Positions 8,772 through 16,984 of a stretch of DNA of 64,000 nt are shown here, in pieces; the first letter of the stretch is position 1, and each line of letters begins with the position of its first letter. Source of the stretch: Caulobacter vibrioides OR37. GTDB taxonomy: Bacteria > Pseudomonadota > Alphaproteobacteria > Caulobacterales > Caulobacteraceae. The stretch is from contig NZ_APMP01000009.1 in the NCBI RefSeq assembly GCF_000372645.1, positions 62,001-126,000 on the forward strand, read 5' to 3'. The notes under the pieces are model-generated. The model made no database searches, was not told the DNA's origin, and was given only the letters and a program-made list of their open reading frames with translations. Position numbers and translations under genes: made by a program.

Positions 8772-10235
8772 ATGCCGTCGTCCAACGTGGATTTCGTTCA
8801 GCCCCGAAAAAAGAAACTTGGTGAGCAGATCGCTCAACAGATCATCCGGCACATCATCGACAGCGGCTGGCCCCAGAATGAGAACCTTGGCACGGAGCGG
8901 GAGCTTCTTGAGCGCTACAATATTTCGCGCGCGACGTTCCGCGAGGCCGTAAGGCAGGTCGAGCGTCACGGCGCGGCCAAGATGCGACGCGGCGCCGGCG
9001 GCGGCTTGGTGGTAACCTCCCCGCCGCGTTTCGCCGCCCTGCGGGCGATGATCACCTATCTCGAATTCACTCGCGTTAGTTTCGCCGAACAGCATGAGGT
9101 GCGCGAACAGCTCGAACGCACCGCCGCGCGCTTGGCCGCGACCCGCGTCCAACCAGAGCAGGCCCAGCGACTCGTCGCCCTGGCCAAAACACTGGACGGG
9201 CTAACCGACCCCGCCGAAAACGTCTCGGGCAACATGGCCATCCGGGTCGCGATCGCCGAGACGACGGGCAATCCGTCGCTGGCCTTGTTCATCGAGACCT
9301 TGAACGGGGTGTTACGCGACATCCTGGTCGTGCTGGGCCTAGACGCTCGCTCCTTCCAAGAAGACCGCGACCAGTCGGTGCGCTTCAAGCATGAATTGAT
9401 CGCGGCGATCATCAGTCACGACAGCGAGGAGGCCCAACGCCTAGTGGACCGCGACGTCGCCCGCCGACTGCTCGCGATGTCCTCCGTAAGCGCATTGGGG
9501 CCCGCGCCGGCGGAAGCCCAGCACAGGATTCGCACGGTTCCCGACTGGTGGGAGGCCGCCGGCGCCGAGCGAAAGCTTAGCGAGCGGGTCGCCTTCGACA
9601 TCGTCAGGGACTTGGCCGCCGAGCGGTGGCAGGAGGGCCGCAACCTGGGCAATGAGGCCATTCTGCAGAAGCGTTACAAGGTCAGCCGCGCCGTGCTGCG
9701 CGAGGCTATTCGCCAGCTTGAGCTGCACGGCATCGTGCGTATGAAGAGCGGCGTCCAAGGCGGGCTGATCATCGGTCGGTTCGATCCGGCCTACACCGTC
9801 GAACTGGTCGAGACGTATCTGACCTCCACGAAGATCGCGATGATGCATCTGTGGGAGACCCAGTCGGTCCTTGAGATCTTCGCGGCCGAACGTCTGGCGC
9901 GGATCTGCACGCCTCGGGACGCCGCCGCCCTCAGGACCGCCGTCGACCGGCTAGACCATGCCTCCCCGGAGGCGTTCCTGGCCGTATCGACGCAGTTGCA
10001 TCGGGAGATCGCCGATCGCGCCGGCAATCGCGCGTTATCCCTGTTCGTGCACATCCTGCTGCACCATGGACTTCTGGCCTTGCCCCCCATCGACGCCCTG
10101 CGCATACCGTGGTTGATCAAGATGCACCGACGGCTTGTCGACGCGATCTGCGCGCATGATCAGACGGTCGCCCGTCGCGAGATGGCGACCCTATTCGAGC
10201 AGTCGCGGATCTGGGTCAGCGAAGTAGATCGTTGA
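8772..10235 (+). CDS. Tandem GntR/FCD transcriptional regulator (two complete HTH-FCD modules in one chain)
   Basis: 487 aa. The first winged-helix domain (about residues 12-75) has LGTERELLERYNISRATFRE and ends RRGAGGGLVV. It is followed by an FCD-like helical ligand domain (about 80-240). A linker leads to a second winged helix with LGNEAILQKRYKVSRAVLRE and KSGVQGGLII, then a second FCD domain with LHREIADRAGN. FCD-type GntR proteins normally have one module (about 230-250 aa) and dimerise, so this is an internal duplication acting as a pseudo-dimer. FadR-subfamily regulators bind GT-N2-AC palindromes and often sense acids or CoA esters; matching sites lie all over the island. ATG 8772 is chosen; a GTG at 8739 in frame is possible. 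Confidence 0.85.
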   Translation: MPSSNVDFVQPRKKKLGEQIAQQIIRHIIDSGWPQNENLGTERELLERYNISRATFREAVRQVERHGAAKMRRGAGGGLVVTSPPRFAALRAMITYLEFTRVSFAEQHEVREQLERTAARLAATRVQPEQAQRLVALAKTLDGLTDPAENVSGNMAIRVAIAETTGNPSLALFIETLNGVLRDILVVLGLDARSFQEDRDQSVRFKHELIAAIISHDSEEAQRLVDRDVARRLLAMSSVSALGPAPAEAQHRIRTVPDWWEAAGAERKLSERVAFDIVRDLAAERWQEGRNLGNEAILQKRYKVSRAVLREAIRQLELHGIVRMKSGVQGGLIIGRFDPAYTVELVETYLTSTKIAMMHLWETQSVLEIFAAERLARICTPRDAAALRTAVDRLDHASPEAFLAVSTQLHREIADRAGNRALSLFVHILLHHGLLALPPIDALRIPWLIKMHRRLVDAICAHDQTVARREMATLFEQSRIWVSEVDR

Positions 10236-10322
10236 GGGACTGGCTCCGGGGCTAGGCCTGAAGATGGTCACGCCACGCCAGCAACCGACAGTCCTTTGAA
10301 TCGGGCGCGCCGGGCCACCCGC

Positions 10323-10643
10323 TCAATCCTCTTCCGGCGCGATCACGACCCGCAGGCCATCGAGCGCCGCGGTCATCTCGATTTGGCAGCCCAGGCGCGA
10401 GGTCTCGCGTCGGTGGTTCGAGCTGTCGAGAAGCTCGCTTTCGAATTGGCCGGGCGCGCCCACGCGATCGATGAAGGCCGCATCGACGAAGACGTGACAT
10501 GTCGCGCATGAGCAGCTTCCGCCGCACAGAGCCAGCAATTCATTCAAGCCGCCGTCACGAATGATTTCCATGACGGTGAATCCCGGCTTGGCCGGCAGAC
10601 GATGCTGCCGGCCCCCTCGGTCCGTGACGACGAGCTCCGCCAT
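10323..10643 (-). CDS. [2Fe-2S] ferredoxin, adrenodoxin/putidaredoxin type
   Basis: 106 aa. The cluster ligands follow C-x5-C-x2-C in LCGGSCSCATCHVF, with the fourth Cys in RLGCQIEM, and the fold has the usual FTVMEIIRDGG helix before the loop. Such ferredoxins pass electrons from an NADH-dependent reductase to a bacterial class I P450. A P450 gene lies at 42.5 kb in the same putative regulon, but no ferredoxin reductase is visible in the window. Start ATG 10643 chosen because MAELVVTDRGG begins the fold. Downstream of the amidohydrolase in the same orientation (124 nt gap). Confidence 0.9.
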   Translation of the reverse strand: MAELVVTDRGGRQHRLPAKPGFTVMEIIRDGGLNELLALCGGSCSCATCHVFVDAAFIDRVGAPGQFESELLDSSNHRRETSRLGCQIEMTAALDGLRVVIAPEED

Positions 10644-10767
10644 GTTTTCTCCCCGCGGCGCGTTCGCCCGCGATCTATTTGGTTGAATGGCGCGGAAGCA
10701 CGCAGGGCGCCTCCGCCGACGCGAGTGACGCAAGAGCGCGAGTGGGTCGGCCGCTCGCGCTGTTGCG

Positions 10768-12084
10768 TCAGGCCCTTTCGAAGGTGTTGGATTGCGGGAA
10801 CAGACGCATGATGTCGCGCGCGCGCACCGTGCCTTGATGCTCGGCCGGCGGCTTCCCGCCGCCTTTCAGCGGCGTCAAGTCGACATGGCCTGCCTGAGCG
10901 CGCATGGCCCCGACGTTGCAGTTCTCACGCCCGAGGCGTTCCACCGCGTCCCACCTATAGGTGCGGGCGGCGTTCTGGAACGTGATCTTATCGATGTCGG
11001 CCTGCCCGATCGCGCCATTTTCGAACTCGCCGCTCCACAACTGTTCGGGCGTGTTCGGCCAAGTGATATCGGCGTGCGGATAGTCATTTTCGAACGTGAT
11101 GGTGTCCACGCCGATACGGTCGCGCATCGAAACCCCAACCTCATCCTGGATGAAGCACGAGATGAAGTGCTCGCGATAGATATCGGTCGGACGCTTACCC
11201 CGCCAGTTGTGGCGCATCCAAGGACCATGGTTCTTGCACACCAGCTCGGCCCGTTCCAGGCAGTAGGGCAACCAACCGATCCCGCCTTCCGACAGAATGA
11301 TCTTGAGGTTCGGGTAGTCATGGATGAAATCGGACCATAGGTATTCCGCGAAGACCGCCATCGAGGCCAGGCCGACCTTGGTCAGGAACGAGCCCAAGGG
11401 CGAGTCCATCGAAAGGTGCTCCGATCCCGTGGAGTCGCCGGCGCTGATGTGGATCGAGATCGGCATCCGCTCTTCGTCCAGCACCTTCCATAACGGACGC
11501 CAGTAGTCATCATGGATGGTCGGCATACCCAGTTGATGCGGCATTTGCGGGATCGTCACCGTCCGCGCCCCCTTGCGCGCCGTGCGCTTGACCTCGGCAA
11601 CGGCGGCGTCGATGTCGTAGAGGGGCAGGCTCACCATCGGGATCAGCCGATCCGGGGCGACTCCGCAGAATTCGTCGATGTGCCAGTCGTTGTAGGCGCG
11701 GATGATGGCCGTCGACAGATCCCGATCGGCGCCGGTCTGGAACATCTCCAAGGCAAAGCCCGGAAACGTCGGGAAGTTGACGCCGGCGAAGACGCCATTG
11801 ACGCTCATGTCGTCGACCCGGCTCTTGGGATCGTAGCACCCCTTGCGGATCTGCTCGAAGCGATTGGGTTCGAAACCAAGCTCCTCGCGCGGTCGTCCGG
11901 CCACGGCGTTTAGCGCGAAATTGACGCTAGGCTTGCCCTCGTAGACCCACTCGAACCCATCCTCCCGCTCGATGCACTTGGGCGCGCGGTCTTTCCATTT
12001 GGCCCCGATGTGCTGGTCGAAGATGTTCGGCCCTTCGACGATATGATCGTCGACGCTGAAAATCACCATGTCCTCTTTGCGCAT
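10768..12084 (-). CDS. Amidohydrolase family 2 protein (ACMSD-like TIM-barrel hydrolase/decarboxylase)
   Basis: 438 aa. It begins with the subfamily motif FSVDDHIVEGPNIFDQH, which supplies the N-terminal metal-site residues. ISIHISAGDS, KIILSEGGIGWLPYCLERAE and the C-terminal TFENDYPHADITWPNT follow, where the Asp is the conserved catalytic metal ligand. Members act as decarboxylases or C-C/C-N hydrolases on cyclic acids and are frequent next to acyl-CoA dehydrogenase clusters; the substrate is unknown. ATG 12084 has a GAGGAA Shine-Dalgarno; GTG at 12087 is also possible. An operator core lies 31 nt upstream. Confidence 0.85.
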   Translation of the reverse strand: MRKEDMVIFSVDDHIVEGPNIFDQHIGAKWKDRAPKCIEREDGFEWVYEGKPSVNFALNAVAGRPREELGFEPNRFEQIRKGCYDPKSRVDDMSVNGVFAGVNFPTFPGFALEMFQTGADRDLSTAIIRAYNDWHIDEFCGVAPDRLIPMVSLPLYDIDAAVAEVKRTARKGARTVTIPQMPHQLGMPTIHDDYWRPLWKVLDEERMPISIHISAGDSTGSEHLSMDSPLGSFLTKVGLASMAVFAEYLWSDFIHDYPNLKIILSEGGIGWLPYCLERAELVCKNHGPWMRHNWRGKRPTDIYREHFISCFIQDEVGVSMRDRIGVDTITFENDYPHADITWPNTPEQLWSGEFENGAIGQADIDKITFQNAARTYRWDAVERLGRENCNVGAMRAQAGHVDLTPLKGGGKPPAEHQGTVRARDIMRLFPQSNTFERA

Positions 12085-12107
12085 CACCCAGATTCCTCGC
12101 CTAATTT

Positions 12108-12127
12108 CTAATTAGTATACTCTTAAG
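12108..12127. promoter_or_regulatory. Putative GntR operator, site 3 (amidohydrolase-ferredoxin unit)
   Basis: Core GTATAC at 12115-12120 in CTAATTAGTATACTCTTAAG, 31 nt upstream of the amidohydrolase ATG. The left arm CTAATTA is identical to that of the site at 20393. Confidence 0.65.
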
Positions 12128-12137
12128 GCCTACGCAT

Positions 12138-12377
12138 TCAAGCACTCGCGATGCGGGGCTCTCCTGTCGCCCCGGCGGGAATCTCGACCTTCACGCCATC
12201 GACGCGAACCGCGTAGCCGCTCTCGGGGAACACCTGGGTGGGCCTGATGCCGCCGTGCTGACGGAGCCAACGCCCAACCCGCCAGGCGACGAAGGCGCTC
12301 GATCCGTGGGTGAACTCGACCGTAGCGTCTTCCTCGGCGTCATAACCTTGCTGGGCGAAGAGGGTCAGATCGATCAT
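12138..12377 (-). CDS. Small hypothetical protein, 79 aa
   Basis: Preceded by a good Shine-Dalgarno (AGGAGA) 16 nt after the crotonase gene, so almost certainly its operon partner. The sequence contains HGSSAFVAWRVGRWLRQHGG and ends VDGVKVEIPAGATGEPRIAS. There is no signal peptide, no membrane segment and no Cys. I do not recognise the family. It may be a small accessory subunit or chaperone of the neighbouring crotonase or amidohydrolase, but nothing in the sequence proves this. Confidence 0.6.
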   Translation of the reverse strand: MIDLTLFAQQGYDAEEDATVEFTHGSSAFVAWRVGRWLRQHGGIRPTQVFPESGYAVRVDGVKVEIPAGATGEPRIASA

Positions 12378-12393
12378 CGCGTCTCTCCTGAGG

Positions 12394-13227
12394 TCACTGG
12401 CCCGTGAATTCGGGTGCTTGCTTCGTGCCGAACAGCCGCATGGCCGCGAGGTTGTCCTTGGTGCGACCGGTGCGCGCGACGGCCCTGGCCTCGGCTTCGA
12501 AGGCGCTGTCGAGTTCGCCGCTTAAACCGTCGGCGAGCAGCCGCTTGATCTCCATCAAGGCGATGGTCGGCCCCGCCGCGAAGGCGGCCGCCCGCGCCAA
12601 GGCCGCTTCCTCGAAACCTTCCTCGGGCGCCACCTCGGCGATCAATCCAAGATGCAGCGCCTCGCGCGACGAAATGCGCTCGGCGCCCAGCAAAAGGCGT
12701 CGCGCGGCCTGCAGCCCCACCAGCCTGGGCAGGAGCCAGGTCAAACCGGAGTCCGAGGCCGAAGCCAGGTTCCGAAAAGGGGCCTGAAAATAGGCGGCTT
12801 CGGAAGCGATGATGTGATCCGCCGCCAGAGCCAGGCCTAGACCGATGCCAAGGCAGGGGCCGTTGACGGCGGCGATCACTGGCACCGGTAAGGCGTGGAG
12901 CCGGCGCAGCATAGGGTGGAAAGCCGTCTCCACCGCGTTGATCGCCGGCGCCTTGCCTTGCCCCCGCGTGACCGCTCGGGCTTCCGCCGCGAGGTTCGCG
13001 CCGGCGCAGAAGCCCCGCCCCTCGCCGCGGATCAGCAGCGCGCGAACCCCGCGTCGCGGCTTCGAAAGCTCCGTTAAGGCCTCGATGACGCCCAAGGCCA
13101 TGGCGGCGCTGAGCGCGTTCAACCGATCCGGATCATTCAGGGTCAGCGTGGCGAGGGCGGCGTCGAAACGCAGCGTCAAGCCCTCGTAAATGATGGTTTC
13201 TTCGACACGCTCCGTCGCGTCCGTCAT
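12394..13227 (-). CDS. Crotonase-fold enzyme, PaaG-like enoyl-CoA isomerase/hydratase
   Basis: 277 aa. The CoA/oxyanion motifs are GFCAGANLAA and NGPCLGIGLGLALAAD. The two Glu of classical enoyl-CoA hydratase are replaced by Gly and Phe, but SASDSGLTWLLPRLVG carries the Asp that PaaG-type isomerases use. The best reading is therefore a delta3-delta2 isomerase or ring-isomerising enzyme rather than a hydratase. ATG 13227 is preceded by AAAGGGGT; an upstream TTG gives only two more residues. First gene of a two-gene unit with an operator about 115 nt upstream. Confidence 0.85.
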   Translation of the reverse strand: MTDATERVEETIIYEGLTLRFDAALATLTLNDPDRLNALSAAMALGVIEALTELSKPRRGVRALLIRGEGRGFCAGANLAAEARAVTRGQGKAPAINAVETAFHPMLRRLHALPVPVIAAVNGPCLGIGLGLALAADHIIASEAAYFQAPFRNLASASDSGLTWLLPRLVGLQAARRLLLGAERISSREALHLGLIAEVAPEEGFEEAALARAAAFAAGPTIALMEIKRLLADGLSGELDSAFEAEARAVARTGRTKDNLAAMRLFGTKQAPEFTGQ

Positions 13228-13334
13228 GGCCAAACCCCTTTCATCGACATCCGCCGCCTACCTGGTGGGATCGCCGCCGACGGGCGGCATCCAGCGATTT
13301 CATCCTTCGCCTCTCGCTTGACGTGAGGATTTCC

Positions 13335-13354
13335 ATATCCAGTATACGGTTATA
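13335..13354. promoter_or_regulatory. Putative GntR operator, site 4 (crotonase unit)
   Basis: Core GTATAC at 13342-13347, context ATATCCAGTATACGGTTATA, about 115 nt upstream of the crotonase ATG. The sites at 13342 and 13449 flank the space between divergent genes. Confidence 0.55.
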
Positions 13355-13441
13355 GGCTAACGAGCGCTCTTACCAGGGACTTCCTTGGCGACGATGGCGC
13401 TCCGCCCGCACGCGTTGCAAAAAATACGGCGCTTGCCTCCG

Positions 13442-13461
13442 CAAACTAGTATACTCATATA
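13442..13461. promoter_or_regulatory. Putative GntR operator, site 5 (small secreted protein)
   Basis: Core GTATAC at 13449-13454, context CAAACTAGTATACTCATATA, 63 nt upstream of the ATG at 13517. Confidence 0.6.
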
Positions 13462-13516
13462 GGCCGCATTGGCTCGGGCCGCCTGGAGCGACCGAGCGCG
13501 CCAAAGAGAGTTCGTC

Positions 13517-13810
13517 ATGCGCCTCATCTCCATCGCCGCCACGCTTCTCGTCCTGACCTCGCCCGCGATGGCGCAGACCGCTTCGCCCCAAGCGCGGACC
13601 GCGACACCCCAGGCGCCGATCCGCGCCGGGCAGATCCTGCGCGACGTCAACAAGGTCCGCTTGGGCCCCATCAACACGGTCAAGGCCGACGGGTCGGTCG
13701 TCATCATCTTCGACTCCCACTTCAAGACGATACCGGCCGACAAGGTCAACGTGATCAACGGGCAGCCGACGACGTCGCTGACTCGCGGCGAAGTCTTCAA
13801 ACTCGACTGA
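13517..13810 (+). CDS. Small secreted protein, PRC-barrel-like, 97 aa
   Basis: A clear Sec signal peptide (MRLISIAATLLVLTSPAMAQ) is followed by a Thr/Pro/Ala linker. The compact beta-rich domain has IRAGQILRDVNKVRLGPI, ADGSVVIIFDSHFKTIPADK and a short helix TSLTRGEVFKL. The strand pattern resembles PRC-barrel or small periplasmic domains; this is a fold guess only. An AGTATACT operator precedes it, so it appears to be induced with the catabolic genes and may bind the hydrophobic substrate or a metal in the periplasm. Start chosen from the signal peptide and the AGAGAG ribosome site. Confidence 0.65.
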   Translation: MRLISIAATLLVLTSPAMAQTASPQARTATPQAPIRAGQILRDVNKVRLGPINTVKADGSVVIIFDSHFKTIPADKVNVINGQPTTSLTRGEVFKLD

Positions 13811-13918
13811 CCGAAGCGGGATCTCCCTGCGCGTTGTCGGATGCCCGCTCGAGGAATTCCTCGAGCGCCGCGACGCGGATATGCGTGGCGATGGAATGAC
13901 GCTTTCGCGACTTGCGCT

Positions 13919-14503
13919 TCAGAAGCCCATCAGGGCCAGCACCTCGCGCCGTGAACGCTCGTCTTCCCGAAAGACGCCCATCATGCGACTGGTCTTCATC
14001 GCCACGCCGGGGGTGCGTACGCCACGGCCGCTCATGCAGGCGTGACTCGCCTCTATCACCACGGCGACGCCAAGAGGCTTGAGATTTTCCCAGAGGCAAT
14101 CGGCGATCTCGGCCGTCAGACGCTCCTGGACCTGCAGGCGCCTAGCGTAGCCATGCAATACGCGCGCCAATTTGGAAATGCCAACGACATGGTTACGCGG
14201 CAGATAGGCGATATGCGCCTTGCCGATGATCGGCGCCATGTGATGCTCGCAGTGCGACTGGAACGGGATGTCCTTGAGCAGGACGATGTCATCGTAGCCA
14301 CCGACCTCCTCGAAAACGCGCGAAAGATGTTCGCCCGGATCCTCGTCATAACCTTCGCAATACTCCTTCCAGGCCCGCGCCACACGTAATGGAGTGTCGA
14401 TGAGACCTTCGCGCTCGGGGTCGTCTCCGGTCCAGCGGATGATCGTCCGAATGGCCTCCTGCACGTCTTCCGGAACATCGGGCTTCTTGGCTTTATTGCT
14501 CAT
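13919..14503 (-). CDS. folE: GTP cyclohydrolase I, second copy inside the island
   Basis: 194 aa from ATG 14503, which follows a GGGAGAA ribosome site. All type I landmarks are present: [25 protein letters not shown] with zinc Cys and His, GISKLARVLHGYARRLQVQE, and ASHACMSGRGV. It is clearly divergent from the copy at 1925 (different N-terminus, C-terminal MMGVFREDERSRREVLALMGF), so it is not a recent duplicate. Its product feeds folate or pterin synthesis. No operator site is seen directly upstream. Why a pterin gene sits between a secreted protein and scoB is unclear. Confidence 0.9.
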   Translation of the reverse strand: MSNKAKKPDVPEDVQEAIRTIIRWTGDDPEREGLIDTPLRVARAWKEYCEGYDEDPGEHLSRVFEEVGGYDDIVLLKDIPFQSHCEHHMAPIIGKAHIAYLPRNHVVGISKLARVLHGYARRLQVQERLTAEIADCLWENLKPLGVAVVIEASHACMSGRGVRTPGVAMKTSRMMGVFREDERSRREVLALMGF

Positions 14504-14700
14504 CGAGTTCTCCCATCTCGGGCGTCCGCCGCTCGTCAACACGACCGATGCGAATAGCGCTCGCCAGCCGATGACGCTCCCGCGCTCGAAATCGGCCGTG
14601 ATCTCGTCTCGCCGAACGGGCGATCTCAAAGATCAATCGCGGCGCGGCCGCGCTTGCTGACCTGTCGCTTCGCGTCCCCGAGACATTCGCTCTTTCGATG

Positions 14701-15372
14701 TCAGTCCGTCAGGTATCTTGCGGTCGTCGCCGCCCGAACCCGCGCCGCGCTCACGCCGGGAGCCGTTTCGAGCAGGCGAAAGGGCGCGCTTCGGTCCGGG
14801 CGCTGGAATACCGCCAGGTCGGTGATGATCATGTCGACGACGTTGACGCCGGTGAGCGGCAGCGTGCAGGCGGGAATGAACTTGGCTCCGCCATCCTTCG
14901 CCAAGTGGTCCATCACCACGATGATCCGCCGGGCGCCGGCGACCAGGTCCATGGCGCCTCCCATGCCCTTGACCATTTTCCCCGGGATCATCCAGTTGGC
15001 GATGTCGCCGGTCTCGGAGACCTCCATCGCGCCGAGGATCGACAGGTCCATATGGCCGCCCCGGATCATCGCGAAACTGTCGGCGGAAGAGACGTAGGCC
15101 GTATGGTCAAGCTCGGTGATGGTTTGTTTGCCGGCGTTGATCACGTCGGCGTCGACCTCATCTTCCCGGGGATAGGGCCCAAGGCCCAGCATGCCGTTCT
15201 CGGACTGCAAGACCACCGCGACGCCGGACGGAATGCAATTGGCCACCAGCGTGGGAATGCCGATGCCGAGATTGACGTAAAACCCGTCACGCAGCTCCCG
15301 AGCCGCGCGAGCGGCCATGCCTTCGCGGGTCCAGCCCTCCGTCGTCGCCGACATGCCTGCCTCCAAGCTCAT
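14701..15372 (-). CDS. scoB: 3-oxoacid CoA-transferase, subunit B
   Basis: 223 aa. Transfers CoA from succinyl-CoA to a 3-oxoacid, or the reverse, in complex with subunit A. The family I signature [15 protein letters not shown] and the catalytic Glu motif [13 protein letters not shown] are intact, and [18 protein letters not shown] follows. The ATG at 15372 overlaps the scoA stop (ATGA), giving coupled translation. An intact SENG motif argues for true CoA transfer rather than the hydrolase role of IpdB-like homologues. Confidence 0.92.
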   Translation of the reverse strand: MSLEAGMSATTEGWTREGMAARAARELRDGFYVNLGIGIPTLVANCIPSGVAVVLQSENGMLGLGPYPREDEVDADVINAGKQTITELDHTAYVSSADSFAMIRGGHMDLSILGAMEVSETGDIANWMIPGKMVKGMGGAMDLVAGARRIIVVMDHLAKDGGAKFIPACTLPLTGVNVVDMIITDLAVFQRPDRSAPFRLLETAPGVSAARVRAATTARYLTD

Positions 15373-16070
15373 GCGGCGCTCCGACGAACCGTGCGCTGCT
15401 CGATGCGCTTTTCGAACGTGCCTTCCAGGATACGATCCACATATACGCCCGGCGTGTGAACCGAGTCGGGATCGATCTCGCTCGCTGGCACGATCGCCTC
15501 GACCTCCGCGACGCACACCTTGCCGCAGGTGGCGACCATCGGATTGAAATTCCGGGCCGACTTTCGGTAGACCAGATTGCCCCAGGAGTCGCCCCGCCAA
15601 GCCTTGACGATCGCCAAATCGGCGGTGATGCCGGTCTCCAGAATGTGGGTCTCGCCATTGAAGACCTTATGGTCCTTGCCCTCGGCTACCTGGGTGCCGA
15701 CCCCGGTTTTGGTGTAGAAGCCGGCGATGCCCGCGCCTCCGGCCCGGATACGCTCGGCCAGGGTGCCTTGCGGATTAAATTCCAGCTCGAGCTCGCCGGC
15801 CAGATACTGACGCTCGAACTCCTTGTTCTCGCCGACATAGGACGAGATCATCTTGCGGACCTGACGCGACCGCAGCAGCAGGCCCAGACCGAAGTCGTCG
15901 ACGCCGGCGTTGTTCGAGACGATGGTCAGATCCTTGACGCCCGACGCGCGGATGGCGGCGATCAAGTTCTCGGGGATGCCGCACAACCCGAAGCCGCCCG
16001 CGGCGATGGTCATCCCGTCGAACAGGAGGTCTTGGAGCGCGATCTCGGGATTCTGAAAAATCTTGTTCAT
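15369..16070 (-). CDS. scoA: 3-oxoacid CoA-transferase, subunit A
   Basis: 233 aa. Canonical subunit A blocks are present: [48 protein letters not shown] and [20 protein letters not shown]. Partner of scoB. In the island it could activate a keto acid intermediate or recycle CoA from the final short acyl products. ATG 16070 chosen; a GTG one codon earlier is possible. A variant operator (AGTCTACT) lies 77 nt upstream, in the space shared with the divergent methyltransferase gene. Confidence 0.93.
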   Translation of the reverse strand: MNKIFQNPEIALQDLLFDGMTIAAGGFGLCGIPENLIAAIRASGVKDLTIVSNNAGVDDFGLGLLLRSRQVRKMISSYVGENKEFERQYLAGELELEFNPQGTLAERIRAGGAGIAGFYTKTGVGTQVAEGKDHKVFNGETHILETGITADLAIVKAWRGDSWGNLVYRKSARNFNPMVATCGKVCVAEVEAIVPASEIDPDSVHTPGVYVDRILEGTFEKRIEQRTVRRSAA

Positions 16071-16139
16071 CACACTTCCGGCGATGCTGAGTGAAGGTCG
16101 TGAAGGCGCCGCGGGGACAATTGCTTATTCCCATTTCCC

Positions 16140-16159
16140 GCAAAGAGTCTACTAGAATG
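16140..16159. promoter_or_regulatory. Putative GntR operator, site 6 (divergent scoAB / methyltransferase-SDR)
   Basis: Variant core GTCTAC at 16147-16152 in GAGTCTACTAGAATGG. One base differs from the consensus, but the site sits in the only promoter space of two divergent units. Confidence 0.4.
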
Positions 16160-16273
16160 GGGTGGTGATCGCGCCCTGGCGACATACTGACGGAGGAACC
16201 CCTGGACCGCCACGCCACGCCGGTCAGCCATGTCCGAGACGCGGACGAAGCCAGCCGGCGCCACCATGAAGCG

Positions 16274-16984
16274 GTGCTGCTTCGCCTTGGCGTGCGGCAC
16301 TGGGCCAGCTTCGATCGGGAGGTCGTGGCCGGCGCGCACGAGGCGCATCTCCAGCTCCAGCTGACTGACGCCACCTATTCAGTCGATGGCGTCGAAGCGC
16401 ACTGCCCGCCGGGCGTCTATCATGCCACGTCGGCCTCCAGCTCGACCTTTCTGCTGCGCCACCTCAACGGCGTGAACTTCGGCGATCATCCCTCCATCCT
16501 GGAGGTCGGCGTGGGCAGCGGCGCGGTGCTCCTGTCATTGGCTAAACGCCTGGGCGACGGTGTTTTCGTGGGCGTGGACATCTCGGACCTGGCGGTGAAG
16601 ACCGCTAGGTCCAACGCCGTTCGAAACGGCCTGAACGTGGACATCCGCAAATCGGACCTTTTCGACGCGGTCGCGGGCGAGCGCTTCGACGCGATCTTCT
16701 TCAACGCGCCGCTTTACGATCGCGAGCCGCGCTCGGCGGTCGAGGAGCACATGCTGTGCGATCCGGGCGGACGCATCCTCGAGCGCTTCGTCCGCGAGGC
16801 GCCGCGACATCTGAAACCCGGGGGCGCGGCCTTCGTCACCGCGTCGAATATCGGCCTAGTCGCGCCGCTCGACGATCCGACCGTCTCGATCGCGCTGAAG
16901 GGCGCCGAACTTTTCGACACCGGCGTGATCCGCGCGCTCGTGCGCATTACGCCCGCTAGGACCCGGAAGGACACGCCACCATGA
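16274..16984 (+). CDS. Class I SAM-dependent methyltransferase, HemK/PrmC-like small-molecule type
   Basis: 236 aa from the GTG at 16274. Motif I ILEVGVGSGAVLLSLAKRL binds SAM, VGVDISDLAVKTARSNAV is motif II, and DAIFFNAPLYD matches the N-[DP]-P-[YF] catalytic motif in altered form (NAPL). The GTG lacks a good ribosome site, whereas a strong GGAGG at 16192-16196 sits 5 nt before an in-frame CTG at 16202, so the true protein may start there and be 24 residues longer. Substrate unknown. The stop overlaps the SDR start (ATGA). Confidence 0.75.
   Translation: MLLRLGVRHWASFDREVVAGAHEAHLQLQLTDATYSVDGVEAHCPPGVYHATSASSSTFLLRHLNGVNFGDHPSILEVGVGSGAVLLSLAKRLGDGVFVGVDISDLAVKTARSNAVRNGLNVDIRKSDLFDAVAGERFDAIFFNAPLYDREPRSAVEEHMLCDPGGRILERFVREAPRHLKPGGAAFVTASNIGLVAPLDDPTVSIALKGAELFDTGVIRALVRITPARTRKDTPP

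Noticed and set aside
14701..16070. scoAB as IpdAB-like ring hydrolase
   Set aside because: The catalytic SENG Glu and all standard CoA-transferase blocks are present, so ordinary 3-oxoacid CoA transfer is the simpler call.
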